Part shown: positions 53,352 through 62,308 of the stretch, piece after piece
Layout: each line of letters starts with the position of its first letter
Numbering within the stretch: the stretch's first letter is position 1
Assembly (NCBI GenBank): GCA_963772445.1
Contig: CAVYXK010000016.1
Location: forward strand, 124,001-188,000
Source: CAVYXK01 sp963772445
GTDB lineage: Bacteria > Pseudomonadota > Alphaproteobacteria > Acetobacterales > Acetobacteraceae
Direction of reading: 5' to 3'
Length of the DNA stretch: 64,000 nucleotides
The notes under the pieces: generated by a model
Seen by the model: only the letters and a program-made list of their open reading frames with translations
What the model was told of the DNA's origin: nothing
The model's database searches: none
Made by a program: the position numbers and the translations under genes

Positions 53352-54230
53352 CTAGAAAGCCTGCACCCATGGCTCCGGCAGCATCACGTAGCCATCGGCG
53401 TTGCGCACCAGATGAGCGAAGCCGGGGAAGTGAATATGCATCCCCGCGACCAACAGCCGCTCGTTCGCTACCATATCGAAGGTGCGCCGTCGGGTCGCCG
53501 CGGCCGCGGCAGGATCGGTATCGAACTCCATCGTCACCCCCGGCCGCGGCACCTGGATTTCCGGCACATGGATGATATCGCCCCAGACCAGCAGCGACTC
53601 CGATCCGGATGTAATCATATAACCGCAATGGCCCGGCGTGTGCCCATGCAGCGGCATCGCCGTCACGCCGGGAAAAACCTCGCCGCCGGTACCGAACAGC
53701 CGCAACCGGTCTCGGTACGGCGCAATCTGTTCCCGCGCGGCCTGGAAATAGAGCTTCTTCGCCCGCTCGCTCGCTCGCGCCATGGCGGCATCGTCGTCCC
53801 AATGCCGCGCCTCGTTTTCGTGCACAACCAGCTCGGCGTTCGGAAACAACCGCCGTCCGGTCTCCCGATCAGTCAGTCCAGCCGAATGGTCGGGATGCAT
53901 ATGCGTCAGCAGCACGACCTCGACCGCGTCCGGTTCGATCCCAGCCGCCGCGAGATTCGACCGCAACTTACCCGCCGTCGGCTGCAGATAGTTACCTGAC
54001 CCGGTCTCGATCAGCGCGAGCCGTCCGGCGGAATGGATCGCAAAGCAGTTCACCGACGTGCGCCGCCCCGGACGGAAGGCAGCGGCCAGCATCCGCGCAG
54101 CCTCGCCGTGGTCGATGTTCTGCAACACCTCCACGGTGCCATCAAGATAGCCGTCGGACAGCGCGGTCACCACGACCTCGCCGATCCGGCGATGATACAC
54201 GCCCGGAATTTGTCGTTGCGGAACCTGCAT
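53352..54230 (-). CDS. MBL-fold metallo-hydrolase
   Basis: The 292-residue protein has the metallo-beta-lactamase metal motif LLTHMHPDHSAGL (HxHxDH), the further His in LHGHTPGHCGYMI, the Asp in LLVWGDIIHVPEIQ and a C-terminal GMHIHFPGFAHL. It would bind two metal ions and hydrolyse an ester, lactone or thioester; quorum-quenching-type lactonases and glyoxalase II-like enzymes are relatives. The start MQVPQRQIPGVYHRR is supported by ggaggcaagg directly upstream. The larger open frame upstream is antisense to aroQ. It diverges from aroQ over about 70 bp. Confidence 0.9.
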   Translation of the reverse strand: MQVPQRQIPGVYHRRIGEVVVTALSDGYLDGTVEVLQNIDHGEAARMLAAAFRPGRRTSVNCFAIHSAGRLALIETGSGNYLQPTAGKLRSNLAAAGIEPDAVEVVLLTHMHPDHSAGLTDRETGRRLFPNAELVVHENEARHWDDDAAMARASERAKKLYFQAAREQIAPYRDRLRLFGTGGEVFPGVTAMPLHGHTPGHCGYMITSGSESLLVWGDIIHVPEIQVPRPGVTMEFDTDPAAAAATRRRTFDMVANERLLVAGMHIHFPGFAHLVRNADGYVMLPEPWVQAF

Positions 54231-54299
54231 CCTTGCCTCCCTGCCTGGCGGCGCAGTGTCGCATGGACCGGCGCCCCCCGCCATGCTACGCGCCCCTTT

Positions 54300-54758
54300 A
54301 TGTCTGACTCTGCCCGCCCGCTGGTCGCGGTCCTGAACGGACCGAACTTGAACATGCTCGGCCTGCGTCAGCCACATCTCTACGGCAGCGCCACCCTCGA
54401 CGATGTCGAGCAGCTCTGCGCCGAAGCCGGAGAGCGGCTCGGTCTGGCGATCGATTTCCGGCAAACCAACGGCGAAGGCGAACTGGTCTCGTGGGTGCAG
54501 GAATGCCGCGGCCGCGCGCGGGGGATCGTGATCAATCCGGCGGGCTACACCACGACATCGATTGCGTTGATGGACGCGCTGCTCGCGGTCGAGCTCCCGG
54601 TGATCGAGGTGCATATCACCAACATTCACCGACGAGAGGAGTTCCGCCAGCATTCCTATGTCTCCAAGGTCGCGGTGGGGGTGATATGCGGGCTCGGCAT
54701 CCAAGGCTATTCGCTGGCGCTGACCGCCCTGGCCGCGATGCTGGAGGATGGCGCATGA
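54300..54758 (+). CDS. aroQ: Type II 3-dehydroquinate dehydratase
   Basis: The 152-residue protein is a full-length type II dehydroquinase, third step of the shikimate pathway. The N-terminal block VLNGPNLNMLGLRQPHLYGS holds the start of the active-site loop and the catalytic Tyr; GIVINPAGYTTTSIALMDAL and VEVHITNIHRREEFRQHSYV hold the Asn and His that bind substrate. The stop overlaps the accB start by four bases (ATGA at 54755-54758), so aroQ-accB-accC is one operon, an arrangement seen in many bacteria. The frame is intact. Confidence 0.96.
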   Translation: MSDSARPLVAVLNGPNLNMLGLRQPHLYGSATLDDVEQLCAEAGERLGLAIDFRQTNGEGELVSWVQECRGRARGIVINPAGYTTTSIALMDALLAVELPVIEVHITNIHRREEFRQHSYVSKVAVGVICGLGIQGYSLALTALAAMLEDGA

Positions 54759-55210
54759 GCCGCATCCCGCTCGATCCCGACGCAATCCGTCTGCTTGCCG
54801 GCATCCTCGACGAGACCGGTCTGACGGAGATCGAGATCGCGGAGAAGGATAGTCGGATCCGTGTGGTGCGTGCCGCGGTCGCCGCACCCGACGCCCCGGC
54901 ACCCAGGCCCGGTCGGCCACCGCTGCCGGTGGCGGAGCCGGCGGCACCGCTTACCGATGCGATGACGACGCACCCTGGTGCGATCCTCAGCCCGATGGTG
55001 GGCGTGGTCTATCTTTCTCCCGAACCTGGCGCACCTGCCTTCGTCACACTTGGTCAGGCGGTCTCCGCCGGTCAGACGCTGCTGCTGATCGAAGCGATGA
55101 AGACGTTCAACCAGATCAAGGCGCCTAAGGCCGGCACGGTGACACGAATCCTGGTCGGTAACGGCGTGCCCGTCGAGTACGGCGAGCCGTTGATGATCAT
55201 CGAGAGTTAG
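54755..55210 (+). CDS. accB: Biotin carboxyl carrier protein of acetyl-CoA carboxylase
   Basis: The 151-residue protein has an N-terminal helical part, a Pro/Ala-rich linker (about residues 45-70) and a C-terminal biotinyl domain. The biotinylated lysine is Lys116 in LLIEAMKTFNQI. The usual EAMKMMN is replaced by EAMKTFN, a common alphaproteobacterial form. It carries CO2 between AccC and AccAD at the first step of fatty-acid synthesis. Its start overlaps aroQ, and a pair of REP-like repeats separates it from accC. Confidence 0.95.
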   Translation: MSRIPLDPDAIRLLAGILDETGLTEIEIAEKDSRIRVVRAAVAAPDAPAPRPGRPPLPVAEPAAPLTDAMTTHPGAILSPMVGVVYLSPEPGAPAFVTLGQAVSAGQTLLLIEAMKTFNQIKAPKAGTVTRILVGNGVPVEYGEPLMIIES

Positions 55211-55249
55211 AGTGATTTCGTGGTGATGGGAAGCGCGGAGCCCCACGTT

Positions 55250-55304
55250 CACCTCCGCCGCTCTGCGGGAGAGGTCGCCGCGCGTAGCGCGGCGGGTGAG
55301 GGTG
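55250..55304. repeat. REP-like repeat, copy 3
   Basis: The unit reads cacctccgccgctctgcggga, gaggtcg, then ccgcgcgtagcgcgg and gtgaggg. The second stem uses CCGCGC/GCGCGG in place of CGGTTCGC/GCGAACCG, a compensated change. It is in the same orientation as copy 1 and faces copy 4 in inverted arrangement. Confidence 0.8.
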
Positions 55305-55314
55305 CGGTGGGCAG

Positions 55315-55369
55315 ACCCTCACCCGGTTCGCTTCGCGAGCCGACCTCTCCCGCAAAGCGGGAGAGATGG
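55315..55369. repeat. REP-like repeat, copy 4 (inverted relative to copy 3)
   Basis: The unit reads accctcacccggttcgcttcg, cgagccg, then CCTCTCCCGC aaa GCGGGAGAG. With copy 3 it makes a BIME-like inverted pair inside the accB-accC gap, ending 14 bases before the accC start codon. Confidence 0.82.
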
Positions 55370-55382
55370 AAGTGAGTCTGCC

Positions 55383-56720
55383 TTGTTCCAGAAGATCCTG
55401 ATCGCCAATCGCGGCGAGATCGCACTGCGCATCCAGCGCACCTGTCGCGAGCTCGGTATCCCGACCGTCGCCGTGCACTCCACGATAGACGCGGAGGCGA
55501 TGCATGTGCGGTTGGCCGACGAAAGTGTCTGCATCGGCCCGCCGGCAGCCAAGGACAGCTATCTGAATATCCCCGCGATCCTTTCGGCTGCCAGCATTAC
55601 CGGAGCGGATGCGATCCACCCGGGTTATGGATTCCTGTCGGAGAATGCAAACTTCGCCGAGATGGTGGCGGCGCATGGCCTGACATTCATCGGCCCGTCG
55701 CCCGAGCATATCCGCATGATGGGCGACAAGATCGCCGCCAAAGCGACGATGGCGCGGCTCGGCGTGCCGCTGGTGCCGGGCTCCGATGGCGCCGTGACCG
55801 ACTTAGCGGCGGCGCGCAAGGCGGCAGATCGCATCGGCTATCCCGTGCTCGTCAAGGCAGCCGCCGGCGGCGGCGGGCGTGGGATGAAAGTGGCGCCAGG
55901 GCCGCCCGAGCTGGAAGACGCGCTGCGCGTCGCGCGCGCGGAGGCTCGTGCCGCCTTTGGCGCCGATGCCGTCTATCTCGAGAAATTCCTCGACCAGCCC
56001 CGCCATATCGAGCTCCAGGTCCTGGCTGATGCACATGGCGACGTGATCCATCTGGGCGAGCGCGACTGCAGTCTGCAGCGCCGCCATCAGAAGCTGCTCG
56101 AGGAGGCAGGCTCGCCGGCCCTCTCGGCGCGGCAGCGAGACGAACTCGGCTCCACCGTCGCGGCGGCCCTTTCGACGCTCGGTTACCGGAACGCCGGGAC
56201 CGTGGAGTTCCTCTACCAGGACGGTCAGTTCGCCTTCATCGAGATGAACACGAGGCTGCAGGTGGAGCACCCGGTCACTGAGATGGTGTGTGGGATCGAC
56301 CTTGTGCGCGAGCAGATCCGGATCGCCGCCGGCGATCGCTTAGGCTACCGGCAGTCCGACATCCGGATCTCCGGCCACGCCATCGAATGCCGCATCACCG
56401 CCGAGGATCCCGACAGCTTTCTGCCGTCGCCAGGACGGGTCTCGCTCTATCACGCGCCGGGCGGACTGGGAGTGCGGGTCGATTCAGCGCTCTACGCCGG
56501 CTGTGTGGTGCCATCTGAATATGACAGCTTGATCGCCAAATTGATCGTGCACGCGCCAACCCGGCCGGAGGCGATCGCTCGGTTGCGCCGCGCCCTGGAC
56601 GAATTCGCAGTGGCCGGGATCCAGACCAGCATCCCGCTGCACCGGCGAGTGGTTGACGACCCGGCGTTCCAGGCCGGTGACACCACGGTCCATTGGCTGG
56701 AGCGGTTCGTCTCGGGGTAA
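55383..56720 (+). CDS. accC: Acetyl-CoA carboxylase biotin carboxylase subunit
   Basis: The 445-residue protein is the ATP-grasp biotin carboxylase. It has FQKILIANRGEIALRIQRT at the N-terminus, the ATP loop KAAAGGGGRGMKVAPGPPEL, and the catalytic EMNTRLQVEHPVTEMVCGID. The TTG start at 55383 gives the usual length and begins exactly at the conserved N-terminus; upstream in-frame sequence is REP repeat. The ribosome-binding site would fall at the edge of REP copy 4 (ggaagtgag). It carboxylates AccB-biotin using bicarbonate and ATP. The frame is intact. Confidence 0.95.
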   Translation: MFQKILIANRGEIALRIQRTCRELGIPTVAVHSTIDAEAMHVRLADESVCIGPPAAKDSYLNIPAILSAASITGADAIHPGYGFLSENANFAEMVAAHGLTFIGPSPEHIRMMGDKIAAKATMARLGVPLVPGSDGAVTDLAAARKAADRIGYPVLVKAAAGGGGRGMKVAPGPPELEDALRVARAEARAAFGADAVYLEKFLDQPRHIELQVLADAHGDVIHLGERDCSLQRRHQKLLEEAGSPALSARQRDELGSTVAAALSTLGYRNAGTVEFLYQDGQFAFIEMNTRLQVEHPVTEMVCGIDLVREQIRIAAGDRLGYRQSDIRISGHAIECRITAEDPDSFLPSPGRVSLYHAPGGLGVRVDSALYAGCVVPSEYDSLIAKLIVHAPTRPEAIARLRRALDEFAVAGIQTSIPLHRRVVDDPAFQAGDTTVHWLERFVSG

Positions 56721-56783
56721 CGAGACAAACCGGCCGGTTTGCGCCTAGTATCGTCTCCGACGACCAACCGGTTGGGGGCCGGG

Positions 56784-58065
56784 GTGCAGCGGCAGCGCAC
56801 GATCGTTCGCTTTTTGTGGGACTGCGAGGAGCTTTGGCATCGCCGGTTCCCCGCACTGCGCCGCCGCGCCCAATGGTATATCATCAGCCATCTCTGCACT
56901 GCCGGCCGCTCCGGGGCGGCCGTCGGCGAGCTGTCCGGAATCGTCAAGCAGGTCTTCTTGCTCGACGATGCCACCGTTCGCGACCGGATCAGCGAGATGG
57001 CGGGGCTCGGGCTCTGCGAGCTCGACCCGCCGGACGCCGCGCTATCGGCACGGACCATCGTCGTGCCGAGCCGGCACCTTCTCACCGAATTCGACAACTA
57101 TCTGCGCGAGCTCGCGGCTCGGTTGCGCCAGATAGCGGTGACCAACTCATCCTGCCCTGACAGCGGAGCGGCTCCGCTTAATGGCGACGCGCGGCGCGAC
57201 GTGTTGGCAGTGGCAGAGCGTTGTCGCAACCACGTCGTCAGCGCGCTCGACAGGTTCTTCGATCAGACCAAACTCTCGCGCGCGCGGCGGCTGGACGCGC
57301 GGCGGCATCTGTTGTCATCGTCGCATTGGGGTCTGATCCTGATCGCGCTCTCCCATCGCTACGGGGATCCAGTCGTGCCGGAGGACGGCGACGGTATCCT
57401 GGCCGATCGCATGGCCGCTGCGTTGCTCGCGCAAATTCGGCAGAACTTGCAGACTACCCGTGATCACATCGGCTATCTGATTAAGCTTGGTCTGATGGAG
57501 CGCCGGGCAGGCCGCGCCCTGCGCCTGGCGCTGGCCGAGTCGGCTGGCCGCGAGTTCGATCAGGCGCTGACCGAGGCCGCGGAGGAGTTGCCGCTTCTCG
57601 TCGGCCACCTGCCCGTAGGCAAGATTGATGCCGAGCAGACGGCGCCGGGGCACGTCGCGCCAACCGAGCTGAGCTCGAAGTCACGAGGCGGAGCACTCGC
57701 TGTTGATCCGCTGCCCCGGCAAGCCGGACTGGGAGGTGCCAATAGGACCCGAGCCACTGGTGATCGGCCGCGCGCCTGGCAGCGGGATTCTCCTGCCTGC
57801 CGTCGAGGTGTCGCGCATGCACTGCCGGATTGCCTTTGCTGACGGCAGGGTGACCGCCACCGATCTTAATTCCACCAATGGGACACTATTGGATGGAAAG
57901 CCGCTCGAGCTCACGACGACACTCTCGCCCAATTCGGTTCTAGAGGTCGGACCGTACCGGCTCGAATATCGCCACCGCGGGGCACCAGATCCAGAGGCCA
58001 CCGTACGCGCGCGCCGCGACCTGCACCGACTTGCCGTGGTGCAGCCTCGCCGGCACGGCACATGA
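56784..58065 (+). CDS. Winged-helix-like protein with C-terminal FHA domain, frameshifted
   Basis: The first frame (56784 to about 57690) gives a helical protein with a possible winged-helix N-terminal domain (RAQWYIISHLCTAGRSGAAV and DATVRDRISEMAGLGLCELD). The second frame (about 57690 to 58065) gives a complete FHA domain with GRAPGSGILLPAVEVSRMHC and DLNSTNGTLLDGKPLE. The FHA frame is open only back to 57671, the first frame is open to 57842, and the total is 3n+1, so one extra base between 57671 and 57720 is likely. Two overlapping genes is the alternative. FHA domains bind phosphothreonine peptides. The GTG start is tentative. It sits 42 bp before the cyclase gene, which carries a sister FHA domain. 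Confidence 0.65.
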
Positions 58066-58107
58066 CGATCGCCGCCATGCGGCCCGGAGCAACTTGAGGA
58101 GCTCCGT

Positions 58108-61100
58108 ATGACCCGCCGCCTTGCCGCCATCCTCGCCGCCGACGTTGCTGACTACTCGCGCCTGATGCACGAAGACGAGGACGCGACTCATGCGCGTTTC
58201 ACCGAGATCATCAGTGACGCGATCGAGCCGGCAACGTCCCAGCACGGCGGACGCATCGTAAAGAGCACCGGTGATGGCTTCCTCGCTGAATTCGCCAGTG
58301 CTGTCGAAGCGGTCCAGTGCGCGTTGCAGTTCCAGGACGCAATCGCCCGCATGTCTACGAACGACGACGCCGAGCGGCAACTCGCTTTCCGCGTCGGCAT
58401 CCACATCGGCGAAGTCTTCATTGAAGATCGCGACATCTACGGCGACGGTGTCAACATCGCCGCGCGCCTGGAGAGCCTGGCAGAGCCTGGCGGAATCCTG
58501 GTCTCCGATGCCGTCCACGAGAACGTGCGCGGCCGCGTGACCAGCGATTTCGAGGATCTGGGCACCCACCAAGTGAAGCACATCGCCCGGCCGGTTCGCT
58601 TGTTTCGCGTCCTGCCCGCCACGGCCCCCACACAAAGGGCGATCCGGCGTCCCGCGCGAGTGCAACGGCCTTCGATCGTGGTGCTTCCGTTCCACAACCT
58701 AAGCGGTGACCCTGCGCTAGACAGTCTTGCCGACGGGATAGTGGAGGAAATCATCACAGCGCTGTCGCGCTTTCGCTGGTTGTTCGTGATCTCCCGCAAC
58801 TCGGCGTTCACCTACAAGGGACGCGCCGTCGATGTGCGACAAGTGGGGCGTGAGCTTGACGCCCGCTACGTCGTCGAAGGCAGCGTGCGCAAGCTCGGCA
58901 ACCGCCTGCGCATCACCGGCCAGGCGATCCAGACTGAAACCGGCGCCAACCTCTGGGCCGAACGCTTCGACCACGACCTGAGCGATGAGTTCGCGTTGCA
59001 GGACGAGATGACCGCCAGCACCATCAGTGCTTTGGTTCCCGTCGTGCGCCGTGCGGAGATCGAGCGGGCGCGGCGCAAACCGCCCGACAGGTTGGATGCC
59101 TACGACCTCTGTCTGCATGCCTTGGCCGCGCATCGCAGCCGGACACGCGAGGGCAACGAGGAGGCACTTCGGCTGCTCAATCAGGCGCTCGGACTGGAGC
59201 CGAATTTCGTTCCGGCGTTGCTGCTGGTCGATGTGTGCTGCGCCGCCGCGGTCGCCAAGTTGTGGTTATCGCCCGACGCCATACCTGCCGCCCTGGCCAG
59301 GGCCCTTCGTCACGCGAAACTCGCAGTCCAGCTCGCGCCAGAGGACGCAGATGCGCTTGTCGCCTTGGCGCTACGGACTGCCGCAACCACACGCGACGAC
59401 GAGCAGGCGATGACGCTGGCTGAACGGGCGGTCGCCATCAATCCTCACTCGGCGCCAGTTCTGAGCCGCGGCGGCTATGCCTGTCTCCTTGTTGGTCGCG
59501 CCGAGCGGGCGCTGACCCTGTTCGAGCGTGCGCTTGGACTGCGAGTGCCGGATGCGTCAACGGCTACAATCTGGAGCGGCATTGGGTATGCGTTGCTTGC
59601 CCTGGGGCGGGATGCGGAGGCGATCGAGGCCGGGCGGCGCGCGGCGCAGCACGACCCGGAGTCCAGCGACGCGTTCCGCGTGCTTTCGGCCGCCCTCATG
59701 CTCTCGGGTCGCACCGATGATGCCGGAGCGGCGCTGCGTCGCCTGCTGGAGGTGGACCCTGCCGGCTCGATCGAAACGATCAAATTCCGTTTCGGAGTAC
59801 GCGAGTCGATTGCACATCGCCTGTTCGTCGGATTGCGACAAGCCGGGTTGCCAGAGGCGACTGCGGGACTCGTCACGGCGGTTGTGGCCAATGAACAGGG
59901 CGGCGCCATTGCCGGACTACCGCAGCGACGGACCAGGCGGGAGTCGCGGCACGTCCTGGTGGTCAGCCGCCCCGGTGAGAGGGATCGGGAGGTGCTGGTC
60001 GGCACAGCTCCGATCTTGCTCGGCCGCACACCAGAGTGCGATGTGGTGCTGACCGACGCAAAGGTTTCGCGCACACACTGCCGGATTGTGCTGGTGGACG
60101 GCGCGGTGACCGCGACCGATCTGAACTCCACCAATGGCACATTGCTCGACGGCCGGCTGATGGATCGGTCGGTCCGGCTGGAGCACGGTGCGGTGCTGCG
60201 CATCGGCCCTTACGAGATTGAATACAATCGCCGGGACCCTGCGGATCCGGATGACACGATGCTGGCTGCGCCCAGCTCCGGCCACGGAACGACTGGCGCT
60301 AGCCCGCATTTCTCACCGAATCAGGTGCATCGGGGCTCCGAATCAGCGAAAATCATCGTGCCAACAAAGTTTTTCGTGGAACGGAGGATTTCCCCGATGC
60401 AGACAGAGTGTAGCGCAGAGCTGTTCGCCTTTGCACCTGTAGAAGGCCGCGCAGTGGTGGCCGGCTTCGACGGCGGAACGCTGACCTCGGATGCCGGGGC
60501 GCTGCTGCTCGGCGCGACCGACCAGGTGATTGGCCTGACCCGGCGGTTTGCCGCGTGTTTCCAGGACGCCCGCAACCCAGCCTTCGTCGAGCACGATGTG
60601 GCGACCCTGGTCAGCCAGCGGATCATCGGCATCGCGCTCGGCTACGAAGACCTGATCGACCACGACCAGCTCCGCCACGATCCGGTGCTGGCGGTGCTGG
60701 CCGGCAAGCTGGAGGCGCGCCGGTCGGACTGCGCGCCGCTGGCCGGCAAATCGACGCTGAACCGGCTGGAGCTGGGCCAGCCGGAGCCCTCCCGCTATGC
60801 CAAGATCAGCGCCGATACGGCGTCGATCGAGCGGCTGTTCGTCGATATGTTCCTAGACGCGCATGCCGAACCGCCGAAGCAGATCATCCTCGATCTCGAC
60901 GCCACCGATGATCCGCTGCACGGACATCAGGAAGGTCGGTTCTTCCACGGCTATTACGACTGCTACTGCTATCTGCCGCTTTACGTGTTCTGCGGCCGAC
61001 ACCTGCTGGCGGCGAAGCTGCGGCAGTCCGACATCGACGGCTCGGCCGGGGCGGTTGAGGAGGTATCACGGATCGTTGCCCAGATCCGGGCGCGCTGGCC

Positions 61101-61782
61101 GAAGACACGAATCCTGCTGCGGGCGGACTCTGGTTTCGCCCGCGAAGAACTGATGGCGTGGTGCGAGGCCAATCGGGCGGACTACCTGTTCGGCCTGGCG
61201 CGCAACGAGCGGCTGGTGGCGCAGATCAAAGCCGAGTTGACGGCGGCGCAGGCCGAGGCCAAGCAGACCGGCAAACCGGCGCGTCGCTTCAAGGATTTCC
61301 GCTGGTCCACGCTGAAGAGCTGGAGCCGCCGGCGGCGAGTGGTGGCGAAGGCCGAATGGACCCAGGACGAGGCCAATCCCCGCTTCGTGGTGACCTCGCT
61401 TAAGCGCGGCGAGGCGGCGGCGCGGTATCTCTACGAGACGATCTATTGTGCGCGCGGTGAGATGGAGAACCGGATCAAGGAGTGCCAGCTCGACCTGTTC
61501 GCCGATCGCACGTCCACGGCGACCATGCGAGCCAATCAGTTGCGCCTGTGGTTCGCCTCGCTGGCCTATGTACTGCTGTGCGCGCTGCGCCGGATCGGGC
61601 TGGCGGACACACAGTTTGCTGCTGCCACCTGCGGGACGATACGACTTAAACTGCTCAAATTGGGGGCGTTGGTGCGGATCAGCGTGCGGCGGGTCAAGGT
61701 AGCGATGGCTTCGGCCTGTCCCTACCAGGGCGAGTTCGCTGCCGCTCACGCCGCGCTTACCGCGGCGGCTGCTGCCGCCTGA
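58108..61782 (+). CDS. Class III adenylate/guanylate cyclase with TPR and FHA domains, fused in frame to an IS1380-type transposase
   Basis: The N-terminal cyclase domain (about residues 1-170) has metal-binding Asp12 (LAADVADYS) and Asp56 (KSTGDGFLAEF), then DIYGDGVNIAARLESLAEPG. A TolB-like domain (about 185-310, with PFHNLSGDPALDSLADGIVE), TPR-like repeats (about 330-560) and an FHA domain (about 612-705, with DLNSTNGTLLDGRLMD) follow. The native gene was 732 codons: removing the IS and one CTAG copy gives GCT AGC TGA at the junction. The insertion at 60303 moved that stop to 61974-61976, so the frame now runs through a 31-codon IS leader into the transposase, 1224 residues in all. The signalling part is complete. 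It would make cAMP or cGMP in response to an unknown signal. Confidence 0.88.
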   Translation: MTRRLAAILAADVADYSRLMHEDEDATHARFTEIISDAIEPATSQHGGRIVKSTGDGFLAEFASAVEAVQCALQFQDAIARMSTNDDAERQLAFRVGIHIGEVFIEDRDIYGDGVNIAARLESLAEPGGILVSDAVHENVRGRVTSDFEDLGTHQVKHIARPVRLFRVLPATAPTQRAIRRPARVQRPSIVVLPFHNLSGDPALDSLADGIVEEIITALSRFRWLFVISRNSAFTYKGRAVDVRQVGRELDARYVVEGSVRKLGNRLRITGQAIQTETGANLWAERFDHDLSDEFALQDEMTASTISALVPVVRRAEIERARRKPPDRLDAYDLCLHALAAHRSRTREGNEEALRLLNQALGLEPNFVPALLLVDVCCAAAVAKLWLSPDAIPAALARALRHAKLAVQLAPEDADALVALALRTAATTRDDEQAMTLAERAVAINPHSAPVLSRGGYACLLVGRAERALTLFERALGLRVPDASTATIWSGIGYALLALGRDAEAIEAGRRAAQHDPESSDAFRVLSAALMLSGRTDDAGAALRRLLEVDPAGSIETIKFRFGVRESIAHRLFVGLRQAGLPEATAGLVTAVVANEQGGAIAGLPQRRTRRESRHVLVVSRPGERDREVLVGTAPILLGRTPECDVVLTDAKVSRTHCRIVLVDGAVTATDLNSTNGTLLDGRLMDRSVRLEHGAVLRIGPYEIEYNRRDPADPDDTMLAAPSSGHGTTGASPHFSPNQVHRGSESAKIIVPTKFFVERRISPMQTECSAELFAFAPVEGRAVVAGFDGGTLTSDAGALLLGATDQVIGLTRRFAACFQDARNPAFVEHDVATLVSQRIIGIALGYEDLIDHDQLRHDPVLAVLAGKLEARRSDCAPLAGKSTLNRLELGQPEPSRYAKISADTASIERLFVDMFLDAHAEPPKQIILDLDATDDPLHGHQEGRFFHGYYDCYCYLPLYVFCGRHLLAAKLRQSDIDGSAGAVEEVSRIVAQIRARWPKTRILLRADSGFAREELMAWCEANRADYLFGLARNERLVAQIKAELTAAQAEAKQTGKPARRFKDFRWSTLKSWSRRRRVVAKAEWTQDEANPRFVVTSLKRGEAAARYLYETIYCARGEMENRIKECQLDLFADRTSTATMRANQLRLWFASLAYVLLCALRRIGLADTQFAAATCGTIRLKLLKLGALVRISVRRVKVAMASACPYQGEFAAAHAALTAAAAAA

Positions 61783-61968
61783 TACGAAGCAGACAGCGCA
61801 TAGTCCGATACGCTCTCCCGTGCAACGCTGCCTGGTGCGGCGCGACGCGGCGCGCGCGCAAAATCAGTCGCTACGCGGCTACACGATCGGCAGCGGGCAA
61901 ATTGGCCGGGAGCACGATTACGTTACGGCACCAGTTCGATTTTGCCTGGAGTCTGTGAGAAATGCGGG
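60303..61968 (+). mobile_element. IS1380-type insertion sequence, CTAG target duplication
   Basis: The element is 1666 bp with perfect 14-bp terminal inverted repeats CCCGCATTTCTCAC (60303-60316) and GTGAGAAATGCGGG (61955-61968). Both ends are flanked by CTAG (60299-60302 and 61969-61972). It carries a single intact transposase on the plus strand. It lies in the last sense codon region of the cyclase gene. Confidence 0.9.
60397..61782 (+). CDS. IS1380-family transposase
   Basis: The 461-residue protein starts MQTECSAELFAFAPVEGRAV, with acggaggat as ribosome-binding site. It has DGGTLTSDAGALLLGATDQV, the DDE-type block IILDLDATDDPLHGHQEGRF, LLRADSGFAREELMAWCEAN, and the C-terminal YCARGEMENRIKECQLDLFA region typical of IS1380 transposases. 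All are intact, so the element may be active. The gene is in frame with the cyclase gene upstream, so it can also be read as the C-terminal third of a 1224-residue fusion. Confidence 0.93.
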   Translation: MQTECSAELFAFAPVEGRAVVAGFDGGTLTSDAGALLLGATDQVIGLTRRFAACFQDARNPAFVEHDVATLVSQRIIGIALGYEDLIDHDQLRHDPVLAVLAGKLEARRSDCAPLAGKSTLNRLELGQPEPSRYAKISADTASIERLFVDMFLDAHAEPPKQIILDLDATDDPLHGHQEGRFFHGYYDCYCYLPLYVFCGRHLLAAKLRQSDIDGSAGAVEEVSRIVAQIRARWPKTRILLRADSGFAREELMAWCEANRADYLFGLARNERLVAQIKAELTAAQAEAKQTGKPARRFKDFRWSTLKSWSRRRRVVAKAEWTQDEANPRFVVTSLKRGEAAARYLYETIYCARGEMENRIKECQLDLFADRTSTATMRANQLRLWFASLAYVLLCALRRIGLADTQFAAATCGTIRLKLLKLGALVRISVRRVKVAMASACPYQGEFAAAHAALTAAAAAA

Positions 61969-62121
61969 CTAGCTGAACGAAACAGGAAACTCCGGGGGAA
62001 ACCCGTGGTGGCAGCGACAAACGGGGGGCTGTGTTCGCCGGAATTGCCGGCCTGATTCCGCCAAAATTAGCGGGCAAAGATCGCTCTGGCCGAGTGCGAT
62101 CGCACGCGATACGGGACGCGC

Positions 62122-62142
62122 GCTCCTTCACCCCGAAGGAGC
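62122..62142. other. Perfect 8-bp hairpin in the gap between IS1380 and grxC
   Basis: GCTCCTTC pairs with GAAGGAGC around loop ACCCC. No T run follows on either strand, so it is not a clear intrinsic terminator, although it lies between convergent genes. The rest of 61783-62308 holds the IS end and no recognised gene; a short REP-like trace (cccacccgggtcgcttcgc) lies near 62165. Confidence 0.4.
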
Positions 62143-62308
62143 ATCGATGAGGCGGCCCTGAGCCCCACCCGGGTCGCTTCGCTTGGTACACCGGGGCGCA
62201 CCGGGCATGTCCAAGCTTGTGCCAAAACCCGGTGCTGCGACCGCCTCCTCGGTTCGCATGGCGGCCCCGGTGTCCCTTTTTCGACGAAACGAGTGGTTCG
62301 ACAGAAGG

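Noticed and set aside
61977..62110. Possible second IS end (gtgttcgccggaattgccgg)
   Set aside because: The sequence looks IS-like, but no matching inverted repeat or transposase fragment was found.
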